A DNA stretch of 11,227 nucleotides from the NCBI GenBank assembly GCA_903913355.1, contig CAIWKU010000017.1, positions 1 to 11,227 on the forward strand. Reading direction: 5' to 3'. A model generated the notes under the pieces. That model was not told the DNA's origin. It worked only from the letters and a program-made list of their open reading frames with translations, and did not search any database. The translations under genes were made by a program, and so were the position numbers. Source of the DNA: an uncultured Bacteroidota bacterium. GTDB taxonomy: Bacteria; Bacteroidota; Bacteroidia; Chitinophagales; Chitinophagaceae. Below, one piece after another: positions 1-6,829 of the stretch (its first letter is position 1; every line of letters starts with the position of its first letter).

Positions 1-1
1 A

Positions 2-124
2 AGATCAGGCATTGGGATCAGCAACACAGAAAAAAGATTAGCACACTTATATCCTGGAAAATATCAACTGGATATAAAACAGGGAAATGGTTTATTTACC
101 GTTGATCTATTTTTACAAGCATAA
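2..124 (+). CDS. LytS-type sensor histidine kinase, C-terminal end (partial)
   Basis: Only the last 40 codons are present, in the frame starting at base 2 and ending at TAA 122-124. The peptide includes SGIGISNTEKRLAHLYPGKY and ends in FTVDLFLQA. The G-x-G-I-x-N-x-x-x-R-L-x-x-x-Y pattern is the G2 end of the HATPase_c ATP lid in the LytS/YehU (His_kinase) family, which pairs with LytTR regulators. The protein would be a membrane or periplasm-linked kinase that phosphorylates the regulator encoded 9 nt downstream; the sensing part lies outside the window. The family call rests on a short stretch, but the partner gene supports it strongly. Confidence 0.85.
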   Translation, partial: RSGIGISNTEKRLAHLYPGKYQLDIKQGNGLFTVDLFLQA

Positions 125-133
125 TTGAATTCC

Positions 134-844
134 ATGGAGCTAAAATGTATTGCTATTGATGATGAACCATTTGCACTGGAATTGATCAGGCAATATATTA
201 GTCGTGTCCCTGAATTAAAACTGTTGCACACATTTGATGATGCCATCAGTGGCGGCGAGTTCTTGCGTGAAAATAAAGTTGATCTTTTATTTATTGATAT
301 TAATATGCCGGATATTACGGGAATAGAATTGGTGCGTTCCCTGAAAGATAAACCCAAAACCATCTTTACCACAGCCTACAAAAAATTTGCCTTTGAAGGT
401 TTTGAACTGGAAGCGATTGACTACCTCCTAAAACCCATTTCATTTGAACGATTTGTAAAAGCTGTACAAAGAGCCATTTCCTTTCAGGAACTACAATATC
501 CCCAAAAAAATGAAGAAGAACAAAGCGGCTATTTTTTTGTGAGGTCAGAATATAAAATGATTAAGATAGAATTGGAAAATATACTCTTCATTGAAGGATT
601 AGAAGACTATATCAAAATCCATCTTAGCAATGACAAGCCGGTTCTGACATTGATGACTTTAAAAGGAGTGCTTGAAAAATTACCTGAAAAAGATTTTAAG
701 AGAATTCATCGTAGTTATATCATCCCCGTAGCTAAAATAAAGTCCATCCTCAACCGAAAAGTTACCCTTACCAATTTGTTGGAACTGCCTATCAGTGACT
801 CCTATGCTTCCTTTATTACAGACTGGATGCTGAAAAGACGTTAA
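134..844 (+). CDS. LytTR-family two-component response regulator
   Basis: A 236-residue cytoplasmic transcription regulator. Residues 1-115 form a CheY-like receiver: acidic pair D9-D10, phospho-acceptor D55 in FIDINMPD, conserved T79-T80, and K100 in YLLKP. Residues about 133-230 form a LytTR DNA-binding domain (FFVRSEYKMIKIELENILFI, then LEDYIKIH and FKRIHRSYII). The length is normal for the LytR/AlgR class. I start at ATG 134; the frame can be opened at TTG 125, but that codon overlaps the kinase stop region and the receiver fold begins right after MELKC. The kinase ends 9 nt upstream, so the two are almost certainly co-transcribed and form a cognate pair. The target genes cannot be read from the sequence. 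Confidence 0.95.
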   Translation: MELKCIAIDDEPFALELIRQYISRVPELKLLHTFDDAISGGEFLRENKVDLLFIDINMPDITGIELVRSLKDKPKTIFTTAYKKFAFEGFELEAIDYLLKPISFERFVKAVQRAISFQELQYPQKNEEEQSGYFFVRSEYKMIKIELENILFIEGLEDYIKIHLSNDKPVLTLMTLKGVLEKLPEKDFKRIHRSYIIPVAKIKSILNRKVTLTNLLELPISDSYASFITDWMLKRR

Positions 845-1099
845 GATTCTTTACAAATTTGGCTACACCTTTCCTGAATAATTTTATTCTTCTATTGGGA
901 TATCAGTAACATTTTCTGATCAAACAGTATTCCACCTTTTCTCTTTATGTCCCATCTAATTAATTATAAAAATATTGCTTCAAAATAAATATTTATATAC
1001 ACCGACACATTATGCCTGTTAGTCGACAGACATAAAAATTCAGGCAACAACTAAAAAAGAGTTGGTATCATTCTAAAGATCATGTATTGTGTTTTGCAA

Positions 1100-1150
1100 G
1101 TCGTGAGTAAAGTCAGTAGTGAAGGGATACCACTACTGACAGCTCACGGC
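1100..1150. repeat. Intergenic hairpin, GTGAG/GTCAGTAGTG word type
   Basis: An inner stem pairs GTCAGTAGTG (1112-1121) perfectly with CACTACTGAC (1131-1140) around a 9-nt loop. After a small internal loop, an outer stem pairs GTCGTGAG (1100-1107) with CTCACGGC (1143-1150), including one G-T pair. The total is about 18 bp. No T-run follows on either strand, so it is not a classical intrinsic terminator. Its place between two gene ends suggests termination or 3'-end protection, which is inference. Confidence 0.7.
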
Positions 1151-1212
1151 TGATTGAGATGGCATTTCGAGTATACCTGATATCTATAAAAGAAACCTGG
1201 AAAATATTTTCG

Positions 1213-1292
1213 ACACATAAGGAACATAGGAATAGTATTCATTTGAGCGATACCCCCCGGGCTCAAAGCTATCTACTATGTTCCCTATGTGT
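1213..1292. repeat. Nested intergenic hairpin, ACATAGGAACATAG word type
   Basis: The outer arms 1213-1229 (ACACATAAGGAACATAG) and 1276-1292 (CTATGTTCCCTATGTGT) are complementary at 16 of 17 positions. Inside, TTTGAGC (1242-1248) pairs with GCTCAAA (1261-1267) across a C/G-rich loop, giving a two-storey hairpin. The arm carries a repeated ACATA-type word. It sits about 70 bp past the end of the SDR gene and is likely a bidirectional terminator or a dispersed intergenic repeat. Confidence 0.7.
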
Positions 1293-1362
1293 TTATCATG
1301 CAACCATTGAGCCATATAACTAGCAAACAATGTGTTACACAGAATAAAAGAAAGTTAACCAA

Positions 1363-2151
1363 TCAGGCATTCGCCAAAGCCCTGTCTAAATGAACATAGC
1401 CTCCGTCTACATGTAGGATCTGTCCGGTAGTATGACTTGATCGATCCGATAATAAAAAAGCAACCGCGTTCGCAATTTCCTCACTGGTGGTCATGCGGTT
1501 TTCGAAAGGTATTTTAGAATTGATTTCCTGTAATTTTCTCTCCGGCTCAGCCAATGTTTGTATCCAGGTAGCATAAGCGGGTGTAAAACATTCAGCCACT
1601 ACAATAGCATTTACCCGGACTCCATATTTTAATAATTCAACAGCCCATTCCCGGGTTAAGGCATTTCTGCCACCATTGGCTGCTGCATAAGCAGAAGTGT
1701 TCCCCTGACCGGTCTCCGCCGTTTTGGAGGTAATATTCAGAATAGCACCCTTTGACTTGATCAGTTCAGGCAAAGCAAAATGAGCCATCAGGTAATAGTG
1801 AACCAGGTTTTTATGCAGGCTACCCATGAATTTTTCATAATTCCCTTTCTCAAGTCCCACCCCATCATTCACCCCTGCATTATTGACAAGCCCATCAATG
1901 CGACCAAATTTTTCAAATACTGCTTTCACCGCAAGTTCCGAGCTAGCAGGATCAGACAATTCAGCCACCACCTGCCATGCTTTTCCACCAGCTGATTCAA
2001 TATCGTTTACCAACTGCTGATTATCTACCGCATTTCTTCCCACAATAACCGGTATCGCCCCTTCTCCAGCCAATACCCTGACAATCCCTTCCCCAATCCC
2101 TTTCGCGCCACCGGTTACGATGATGACTTTATTACTTAGATGCAAATCCAT
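1363..2151 (-). CDS. SDR oxidoreductase, probable L-fucose dehydrogenase type
   Basis: A 262-residue classical-length short-chain dehydrogenase, cytoplasmic. The cofactor motif TGGAKGIG is at 13-20, NNAG at 90-93, the structural Asn at 115, Ser142 in NITSK and Tyr155. The overall pattern (MDL start, VNNAGVNDG, GQGNTS, ALTREWAVEL, SSHTTGQ, GGYVHLDRAL end) matches, from memory, L-fucose dehydrogenases of the Burkholderia type that oxidise the sugar to its lactone with NAD(P)+. The FAH and mutarotase genes upstream on the same strand support a deoxysugar pathway. One oddity is that position 159, normally the catalytic Lys of YxxxK, is Asn (codon AAT at 1675-1677). The usual PG loop after NAI is VVAE, as in this subfamily. 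2-keto-3-deoxyfuconate dehydrogenase is an alternative. The family is certain; the substrate is not. Confidence 0.85.
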   Translation of the reverse strand: MDLHLSNKVIIVTGGAKGIGEGIVRVLAGEGAIPVIVGRNAVDNQQLVNDIESAGGKAWQVVAELSDPASSELAVKAVFEKFGRIDGLVNNAGVNDGVGLEKGNYEKFMGSLHKNLVHYYLMAHFALPELIKSKGAILNITSKTAETGQGNTSAYAAANGGRNALTREWAVELLKYGVRVNAIVVAECFTPAYATWIQTLAEPERKLQEINSKIPFENRMTTSEEIANAVAFLLSDRSSHTTGQILHVDGGYVHLDRALANA

Positions 2152-2283
2152 GGAAAAGCAATTAATATTTAAGAATTAATAATTAGCAGGCAGTTGTATA
2201 GTTGGTGGCTGCTTACTAAATACAATGGTTATACTGCTATAACTAAACTCATTTTTTGTTTACCCTATCCTAATAACTTACAA

Positions 2284-3135
2284 TTATTGATGGTTAATTA
2301 CTAATTGCCTTGATTTCCCTAATCCATCAATTCCTAATTCAACGATATCGCCAGGTTGTAAGTATACCTGCGGGTTCATACCCATACCAACGCCAGCGGG
2401 TGTTCCGGTGGATATGATATCGCCAGGTAATAAAGTCATAAATTGGCTGATATAGGAAACCAGGAAAGGAACAGAGAAGATCAGGTCATCTGTATTGCCG
2501 TCCTGCATCATTTTGCCATTAACAGATAGCCATAAACGAAGCGAGTGTACATCTGCAATTTCGTCTTTGGTTACCAGCCAGGGACCCAATGGGGCAAATG
2601 TATCACATCCCTTGCCTTTATCCCAGGTACCACCTCTCTCTAATTGAAATGCGCGTTCGCTAACATCATTATGCAAACAATATCCTGCAACATAATCCAT
2701 GGCCTCCTCAACAGTTACATAACTGGTTCTTTTGCCAATCACTACCGCGAGTTCTACTTCCCAATCAGTTTTCACAGAGTTCCGGGGAATCAAAATGGAA
2801 TCGTTTGGACCGGTAATCGCCGTTGTTGCTTTCATAAACAAAATAGGCTCTGTTGGAACAGCAGCATTGGTTTCTTTTGCATGTTTGGCATAGTTCAATC
2901 CTACACAGATAATTTTAGAAGGATTGGCAATCGGGCATCCCAAACGGGTTTCTGCTGCTATGCGAGGGAGCATTCCATCGTGTTGTGCAAGCATCCAGGC
3001 AAGATGGGGAATTCCGCCATTGGCAAAAAAATGTTCGTCATAGTCTTTGATAAACCCGGAAACATCAAAATGCATTCCATCAATACTTACCCCGGGTTTT
3101 TCTTTTCCGGCTTCTCCAAAACGGATCAGTTTCAT
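2284..3135 (-). CDS. Fumarylacetoacetate hydrolase family protein, probable diketo-deoxysugar acid hydrolase
   Basis: A 283-residue cytoplasmic enzyme of the FAH superfamily. Residues 1-70 are the short N-terminal cap region. The catalytic domain starts near IICVGLNYAKHAKE (75-88) and carries the metal ligands E126 and E128 (DWEVELAVVIG) and D157 (LHNDVSERA), then the C-terminal PGDIISTGTPAGVG signature. These residues bind Mg2+ or Mn2+ for C-C bond cleavage of beta-diketo acids. With an SDR and a RhaM-type mutarotase next to it, the best guess is 2,4-diketo-3-deoxy-L-fuconate (or rhamnonate) hydrolase. Ureidoglycolate lyase, a frequent automatic label for this family, is less likely here. 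The start ATG at 3135 matches the usual MKLIRFG beginning. It lies 75 bp after the mutarotase gene and 132 bp before the SDR gene. Confidence 0.88.
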   Translation of the reverse strand: MKLIRFGEAGKEKPGVSIDGMHFDVSGFIKDYDEHFFANGGIPHLAWMLAQHDGMLPRIAAETRLGCPIANPSKIICVGLNYAKHAKETNAAVPTEPILFMKATTAITGPNDSILIPRNSVKTDWEVELAVVIGKRTSYVTVEEAMDYVAGYCLHNDVSERAFQLERGGTWDKGKGCDTFAPLGPWLVTKDEIADVHSLRLWLSVNGKMMQDGNTDDLIFSVPFLVSYISQFMTLLPGDIISTGTPAGVGMGMNPQVYLQPGDIVELGIDGLGKSRQLVINHQ

Positions 3136-3149
3136 AATACAATTTTATA

Positions 3150-3157
3150 CAAAATTA
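3150..3157 (-). promoter_or_regulatory. Possible -7 box for the FAH-SDR genes
   Basis: On the minus strand TAATTTTG fits the Bacteroidota -7 consensus TAnnTTTG. It would give a leader of about 10 nt before the FAH start at 3135. I see no good TTTG box at 19-21 nt upstream (TTG lies 26 nt away), so this is a weak internal promoter candidate only. Confidence 0.3.
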
Positions 3158-3210
3158 TCGGATCAATTGATTTGCTTTACATGCAATAGCCAACTAATAT
3201 ATGGCCACTG

Positions 3211-3549
3211 TTATTCGCTTAGCTTAAATATAGAGTTCATCAATACCCATTTCTCTCCTTGTTTTGCAAATGGCAATGCCTGCTGAAATTGCCACATCAG
3301 GTTTTCCCATTCCTGCACTTTTTGATTGTTCCCATCAGCTTTTGCTTTTGCTTCAAAACTAAACTGTTCATTTACTTCCATAATCATAAAAAGCCGATTA
3401 CCCGCTCTGAATATCTCCATTTCTTCAATACCGGATTGCCGAATACTTTCCAGGATTTCTGGCCAAACCTTTGAATGCCATTCATCATATGCCTGAATCC
3501 TGGAAGGGTCATCTTTCAAATCTAGTGCAAGACAATATTTTTGTAACAT
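3211..3549 (-). CDS. RhaM-type sugar mutarotase (L-rhamnose/L-fucose mutarotase)
   Basis: A 112-residue protein of the L-rhamnose mutarotase family (COG3254), a small ferredoxin-like-fold dimer that interconverts the alpha and beta anomers of the sugar. The visible hallmarks are LDLKDDPSRIQAYDEWH with Y21 and H25, which correspond to the catalytic Tyr and His of E. coli RhaM, then VWPEILESI, GNRLFMIMEV, and W-rich GEKWVLMNSIFKL at the end. The length is typical. In oxidative L-fucose clusters the same family member supplies beta-fucose to the dehydrogenase, and the SDR two genes downstream fits that role. The gene lies 36 bp after the methyltransferase stop. L-rhamnose versus L-fucose specificity cannot be told from the sequence. 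Confidence 0.9.
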   Translation of the reverse strand: MLQKYCLALDLKDDPSRIQAYDEWHSKVWPEILESIRQSGIEEMEIFRAGNRLFMIMEVNEQFSFEAKAKADGNNQKVQEWENLMWQFQQALPFAKQGEKWVLMNSIFKLSE

Positions 3550-3585
3550 ACATCAGTGATTATAAAATCTACTTCTAAAAATACC

Positions 3586-4788
3586 TTACCTGATATCCGC
3601 TTTTTTCATCAGATCCTCACGTTTTGAACCAGCATATAACTCATATTCCAGTAACCGGCAATCAATGGTTGCATTAAAAAATTCTATTCGTCTTGAGGGT
3701 TTCAACCTGATTTTTTTAGCTAGGTCAAGATTGCCTGTAAATACATACCCTGTATATCCTCTGCAACGGTTCTTCAAAAAATCGCCCATTCTCGCATAAG
3801 TGGCATTCAGTTCAATTTCATCGCCCAGCCTTTCCCCATATTCAGGATTGAACATGATAACTGCACCTTCAGATTCCGGAATGGATGTTTTTTCAAAGTC
3901 GCATACCTCAAATTCGATCAAATGATCCACTTTAGCGGCTGCAGCATTGATTTTTGCGATACCAATTGCCTGTTCGCTCCTATCAGACGCAATAATTTTG
4001 CATCCCTGAATTTCTTTTACCTTTTCCTCGATTTTTATTTTCTCATTCTCATACATATTCACTTCATATCCGATAATATGCATAAACGCATATGCTGAAC
4101 GTAATAACCCGGGTACCCGGTTTGTAGCAATCAAAGCTGCTTCAATGGCCAATGTTCCTGATCCACACATCGGGTTAATAAAGGGTGAATTGCGGTTCCA
4201 TTTGGTTGATAAAATAGTAGCTGCTGCCAATGCCTCAAGCATAGGTGCCTTACCTGGTAATTTTCGGTATCCATGTTTGGCAAGTGTTTCGCCGGAGGTA
4301 TCCAGGAATATTTCGGCTTCATCGTGTTTCCAAAACAGGTATACAACGGCCCCTGTGGGTTCTGACCCGGTAGATGGGCGTTTACCGGTTTCATTACGCA
4401 TCCGATCCACTATGGCATCTTTCACACGCAGATTGGCAAAGAGATTGGTTTGTATAGTAGGATGAAATACATTGCTGGTAACCGTAAAATACCCATCCGG
4501 CGTTAACATTTTCTCCCAGGGTATCGTAACTAGGTTTTGATATAAAGTATCCGGATGATCGCAATTGAATGATTTCAATGAATACATTACCTGGCTGGCA
4601 CACCGAAGGTTTAAGTTTAACCGAATACAATCACTAACTGTGCCCTCCAATTCAACCCCTGTTTGAAAAGATCGTTTGATGTGAAAACCCAAAGCAGTTA
4701 CTTCAGATTGTAAGGCAGGTGAAAGCCATTTATGACAGGTAATAATGATACGGCTGGCGGTAGTGAAGACTTGCATGAACACAAACAT
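3586..4788 (-). CDS. THUMP-domain RNA (guanine-N2) methyltransferase, RlmL/TrmN-like
   Basis: A 400-residue SAM-dependent RNA methyltransferase. Residues about 50-155 form the THUMP RNA-binding module, ending in VVYLFWKHDEAEIFLDTSGE. Residues 165-385 form the UPF0020-type Rossmann methyltransferase, with GYRKLPGKAPMLEALAAA (173-190), SAM motif NPMCGSGT (205-212), ASDRSEQAIG (267-276) and motif IV NPEYGERLG (314-322). It probably makes m2G in 23S rRNA (position 2445 in E. coli) or in tRNA. E. coli RlmL is fused to a second methyltransferase (RlmK), which is absent here. The catalytic motif reads N-P-E-Y instead of the usual N-P-P-Y. ATG 4788 gives MFVFMQVF; the second Met (4776) is equally plausible, since relatives tend to begin near MQxFTT. 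The three sugar genes follow on the same strand. Confidence 0.88.
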   Translation of the reverse strand: MFVFMQVFTTASRIIITCHKWLSPALQSEVTALGFHIKRSFQTGVELEGTVSDCIRLNLNLRCASQVMYSLKSFNCDHPDTLYQNLVTIPWEKMLTPDGYFTVTSNVFHPTIQTNLFANLRVKDAIVDRMRNETGKRPSTGSEPTGAVVYLFWKHDEAEIFLDTSGETLAKHGYRKLPGKAPMLEALAAATILSTKWNRNSPFINPMCGSGTLAIEAALIATNRVPGLLRSAYAFMHIIGYEVNMYENEKIKIEEKVKEIQGCKIIASDRSEQAIGIAKINAAAAKVDHLIEFEVCDFEKTSIPESEGAVIMFNPEYGERLGDEIELNATYARMGDFLKNRCRGYTGYVFTGNLDLAKKIRLKPSRRIEFFNATIDCRLLEYELYAGSKREDLMKKADIR

Positions 4789-4928
4789 AAGTGAAATTCC
4801 GGCTTTCTGACCAGCGCACCTACCCCTGTTTATCTGGATTATAGTATTAAAATGCGCTTTGTTTGTATTACATGCAAAAATAAAAACAAGGATTGGGCAA
4901 TTTAGCTTTCAGTATACCTTAAGCCCCT

Positions 4929-4936
4929 TAATTTTG
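4929..4936 (+). promoter_or_regulatory. Likely -7 promoter box for the sigma factor operon
   Basis: TAATTTTG followed by C matches the Bacteroidota TAnnTTTG box. Transcription would start about 6-8 nt later, leaving a leader of about 15 nt before the ATG at 4958. The -33 region has only a partial match (TTTC near 4908). The box also rules out a longer reading from TTG 4859, because the promoter would then lie inside the gene. Confidence 0.5.
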
Positions 4937-4957
4937 CCGATAATCTTAAATAAGCCA

Positions 4958-5521
4958 ATGGCCCAAGCCTTATTACAGCCCGATAAATGGATCAGCAATT
5001 ATTCAGACGCGCTATATGCCTATACACTGGTAAGAGTGAGTGATTCAGCTTTGGCGGAAGATATTGTTCAGGAAACTTTTCTAAGCGCCTGGAAAGGGAA
5101 AGACAGTTTTAAAGGAGATGCGTCTGAAAAAAGCTGGCTTTATACGATTTGCAAAAATAAGATCATCGATTATTACCGTAAAAAAGGTCGGGATATCATA
5201 CAACCCATCGAAGGAAAAGATGTTTCTGATGGTTTCTTTAATGAGGCAGAGCATTGGACAACCACCGATGCCCCTGGTGATTGGGGAATTGATTATCAGC
5301 AAGCCATTGAGAGCAAAGAGTTCTATAAAATACTCAATGGCTGCAAAAAGAAATTACAGCAATTGCAACAATCGGTTTTTGTGATGAAATACCTCGAAGA
5401 CCTCGATTCGGAGGAAATATGTAAGGCGCTCGGTATTAGTTCGTCTAATTACTGGGTGTTGATACATCGTGCCAAATTACAGTTACGTGCCTGTCTGGAA
5501 AAAAATTGGATCAACCTTTAA
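4958..5521 (+). CDS. ECF-type RNA polymerase sigma factor
   Basis: A 187-residue group IV (ECF) sigma factor. Region 2 spans about residues 10-78 (DALYAYTLVRV, AEDIVQETFLSAWK, then EKSWLYTICKNKIIDYYRKK, the core-binding and -10 recognition helices). Region 4 spans about 125-185 (LQQSVFVMKYLEDLDSEEIC, KALGISSSNYWVLIHRAKLQ, a helix-turn-helix for the -35 element). The linker of about 45 residues is acidic. The frame is open back to TTG 4859, but conservation and the promoter box point to ATG 4958. The zinc-finger protein gene starts 9 nt after the stop, the typical sigma/anti-sigma pairing. The regulon is unknown; self-activation is possible but not visible. Confidence 0.93.
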   Translation: MAQALLQPDKWISNYSDALYAYTLVRVSDSALAEDIVQETFLSAWKGKDSFKGDASEKSWLYTICKNKIIDYYRKKGRDIIQPIEGKDVSDGFFNEAEHWTTTDAPGDWGIDYQQAIESKEFYKILNGCKKKLQQLQQSVFVMKYLEDLDSEEICKALGISSSNYWVLIHRAKLQLRACLEKNWINL

Positions 5522-5530
5522 AAGTTACGC

Positions 5531-5773
5531 ATGAGATTTTTGATGATCAGTTGTAAAAAAGCCGGTTTTCTTCTGTCTAAAAAAGAGGAGAACAAACTGA
5601 CTTGGCTGGAAAAAATGCAACTGAAAGGACATATTACCATTTGTAGTTTTTGTCGCCGTTTTGAAGAACAAACCGGGTGGATCATCCTGAATGCAAAACA
5701 TGCACATACACACTCCGAAGCCACACTGCCCGAGGAAGTGAAAACACGTTTACAAAACCTATTAACTGACTGA
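5531..5773 (+). CDS. Short zinc-finger anti-sigma-like protein
   Basis: An 80-residue soluble protein with MISCKKAGFLLSKKEENKLT at its N-terminus and GHITICSFCRRFEEQ further on. Residue C8 plus H34-x3-C38-x2-C41 form a ZAS (zinc-binding anti-sigma) type site. No transmembrane segment is present, unlike most ECF anti-sigma factors, so it would act in the cytoplasm. Its position 9 nt after the sigma gene implies co-translation and that it binds this sigma factor. I know similar short proteins beside sigma genes in Bacteroidota only as a pattern, not as a characterised function. The start could also be the Met at 5543, which would shorten it by 4 residues. The C-terminal half is His-rich (NAKHAHTHSEA). 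Confidence 0.8.
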   Translation: MRFLMISCKKAGFLLSKKEENKLTWLEKMQLKGHITICSFCRRFEEQTGWIILNAKHAHTHSEATLPEEVKTRLQNLLTD

Positions 5774-5805
5774 TCTTACAAACCGGCTACAATTGAATTT
5801 CAGTA

Positions 5806-6255
5806 ATGACCGACCCATTAACATACCACAAAAAAATAGAGATCCGCTGGAGTGATCTCGACCCAAACTTTCATCTCCGGCATTCTGCTTATTACGATTT
5901 TGGGGCTTTTGCACGTATTTCTTTTATGACGGAACATGGACTAACTCCTTTTGTAATGCAGCAAAAACAGATTGGCCCGATTCTGTTTCGGGAAGAATGT
6001 GTTTTTAAAAAGGAAATTCATTTCAGTGATTCGGTACAGGTAAATATAAAATTGGTAAAAGCCACAAAAGATATGAGCCGTTGGACCATGCTGCATGAAG
6101 TATGGAAAAATGACAATATACTGAGTGCGTTGATCACAATTGATGGGGCATGGATTGATACCGGACTTAGAAAAGTAGCCATACCGCCGGAAGAGTTCAA
6201 AGCAATTTTTGAACAATTGCCAAGGACAGACAATTTTGAGTGGACCATCCGCTAA
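5806..6255 (+). CDS. Hotdog-fold acyl-CoA thioesterase (4HBT family)
   Basis: A 149-residue cytoplasmic thioesterase of the 4HBT/YbgC-like hotdog superfamily. The signature RWSDLDPNFHLRHSAYYDFG (14-33) contains the putative catalytic Asp (D17) and the helix that follows it. The remainder, with FREECVFKKEIHFSDSVQV, RWTMLHEVWK and the strand ALITIDGAWID, fits the central beta-sheet. Length is typical. Substrate is probably a long- or medium-chain acyl-CoA, but this family has broad specificity. It starts 32 nt after the zinc-finger gene and likely shares its transcript, though its role in the sigma system is unclear. Terminated by the hairpin at 6310-6331. Confidence 0.88.
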   Translation: MTDPLTYHKKIEIRWSDLDPNFHLRHSAYYDFGAFARISFMTEHGLTPFVMQQKQIGPILFREECVFKKEIHFSDSVQVNIKLVKATKDMSRWTMLHEVWKNDNILSALITIDGAWIDTGLRKVAIPPEEFKAIFEQLPRTDNFEWTIR

Positions 6256-6309
6256 GGAAACTTGATTAACGTTTCAGCAGAAAACCTGACCAACCTATTT
6301 AATTAAAAC

Positions 6310-6331
6310 AGAAGCCCCGTAAGGGGCTTCT
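6310..6331. terminator. Bidirectional intrinsic terminator
   Basis: A perfect 9-bp stem AGAAGCCCC / GGGGCTTCT closes a GTAA loop, which is a GNRA-type tetraloop in RNA. On the minus strand it is followed by TGTTTTAATT, a usable U-tract; on the plus strand the following TATACAT is weaker. It lies between the converging thioesterase gene (plus) and small-ORF gene (minus) and most likely ends both transcripts. Confidence 0.88.
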
Positions 6332-6491
6332 ATACATAACGGGGGGTATTCAAGAATACATTACTGTACTTGGTGAAAATAAAACCCCCTGGTGAGGATC
6401 ATTGATTTTATCGGGGTGCACCAGAAATTAATCGGCGAATCTGATAAAAGATTCCCTCATCAAAGGATGGTTATTTAGGAAGTAAAAGTAA

Positions 6492-6707
6492 TTACAGAGA
6501 ACTGCGCCATGAAATATGTGCGCTCTTCATATTTCTGTGAATATTCCACATATCGATTACTCCGAATTTAGGAGTGGTTTTTCTCACGGTATTTACTTTA
6601 ATCAATTCTGTTGCAACAGTTTCTTTTACTTCGCTTACCAATTGTTTTAGTTGATTTGCTTCTATTTGTACAATAGAAGGCATAACATTACTCTTCATAA
6701 TATTCAT
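6492..6707 (-). CDS. Small hypothetical protein with a DMWNIHR motif
   Basis: A 71-residue ORF beginning MNIMKSNVMPSIVQIEANQL. The middle (about 10-40) is likely one long amphipathic helix; the basic C-terminal third contains KFGVIDMWNIHRNMKSA. I recall F-x-x-x-D-x-W-N-I-x-R-x-x-x-x-A in other small Bacteroidota proteins of no known function, so this is probably a real, conserved gene. It has no signal peptide, membrane segment or metal site. In-frame Met codons at residues 1, 4 and 8 leave the start uncertain. A strong promoter with a leader of about 120 nt lies upstream and a strong terminator about 160 nt downstream, so it forms its own transcription unit. The last codons contain a perfect 8-bp inverted repeat (GAAATATG 6511-6518, CATATTTC 6528-6535). 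A nucleic-acid-binding or regulatory role is a guess. Confidence 0.65.
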   Translation of the reverse strand: MNIMKSNVMPSIVQIEANQLKQLVSEVKETVATELIKVNTVRKTTPKFGVIDMWNIHRNMKSAHISWRSSL

Positions 6708-6829
6708 TTTTTTTAATATTCTGTTTTTGCTGAGCGGAAACGGGAGAAATCGAAATCAATCGTTAGAAGTAGCAGCCTTCAGATTACATCACCCAGAGAA
6801 ACTCTAATTACGTACATCGCTCAGTTTCT
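6708..6829 (-). promoter_or_regulatory. Structured 5' leader of the small-ORF gene
   Basis: About 120 nt lie between the predicted transcription start and the ORF, long for this window. At the 5' end CCAGAAACT pairs with AGTTTCTCTGG (plus-strand 6823-6831 with 6793-6803; two-base bulge, 19-nt loop). A competing long-range pair, CTGAGCG (6818-6824 on the minus strand) with CGCTCAG (6730-6736), overlaps the first by two bases and ends about 23 nt before the start codon. No known riboswitch class is recognised. Function is inferred from structure only. Confidence 0.4.

Larger units (their letters stand above)
845..1362. other. Gene-free region between convergent genes
   Basis: About 518 bp lie between the stop of the response regulator and the stop of the SDR gene. 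Stops are frequent in all frames and I see no credible ORF. The stretch is AT-rich to about 1080 and carries small inverted repeats such as CAACT/AGTTG near 1050-1065. The right half holds two large hairpins, listed separately. The likely role is bidirectional transcription termination; an unrecognised small RNA is not excluded. Confidence 0.7.

Noticed and set aside
125..133. TTG start extending the response regulator by three codons
   Set aside because: It directly abuts the kinase stop; the receiver domain begins normally at ATG 134.
2644..3189. Plus-strand ORF of 181 codons opposite the FAH gene
   Set aside because: It is antisense to a well-conserved enzyme and its product has no recognisable domain.
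4859..4957. N-terminal extension of the sigma factor from a TTG codon
   Set aside because: The 33 extra residues do not resemble sigma region 2 and the extension contains the likely -7 promoter box.
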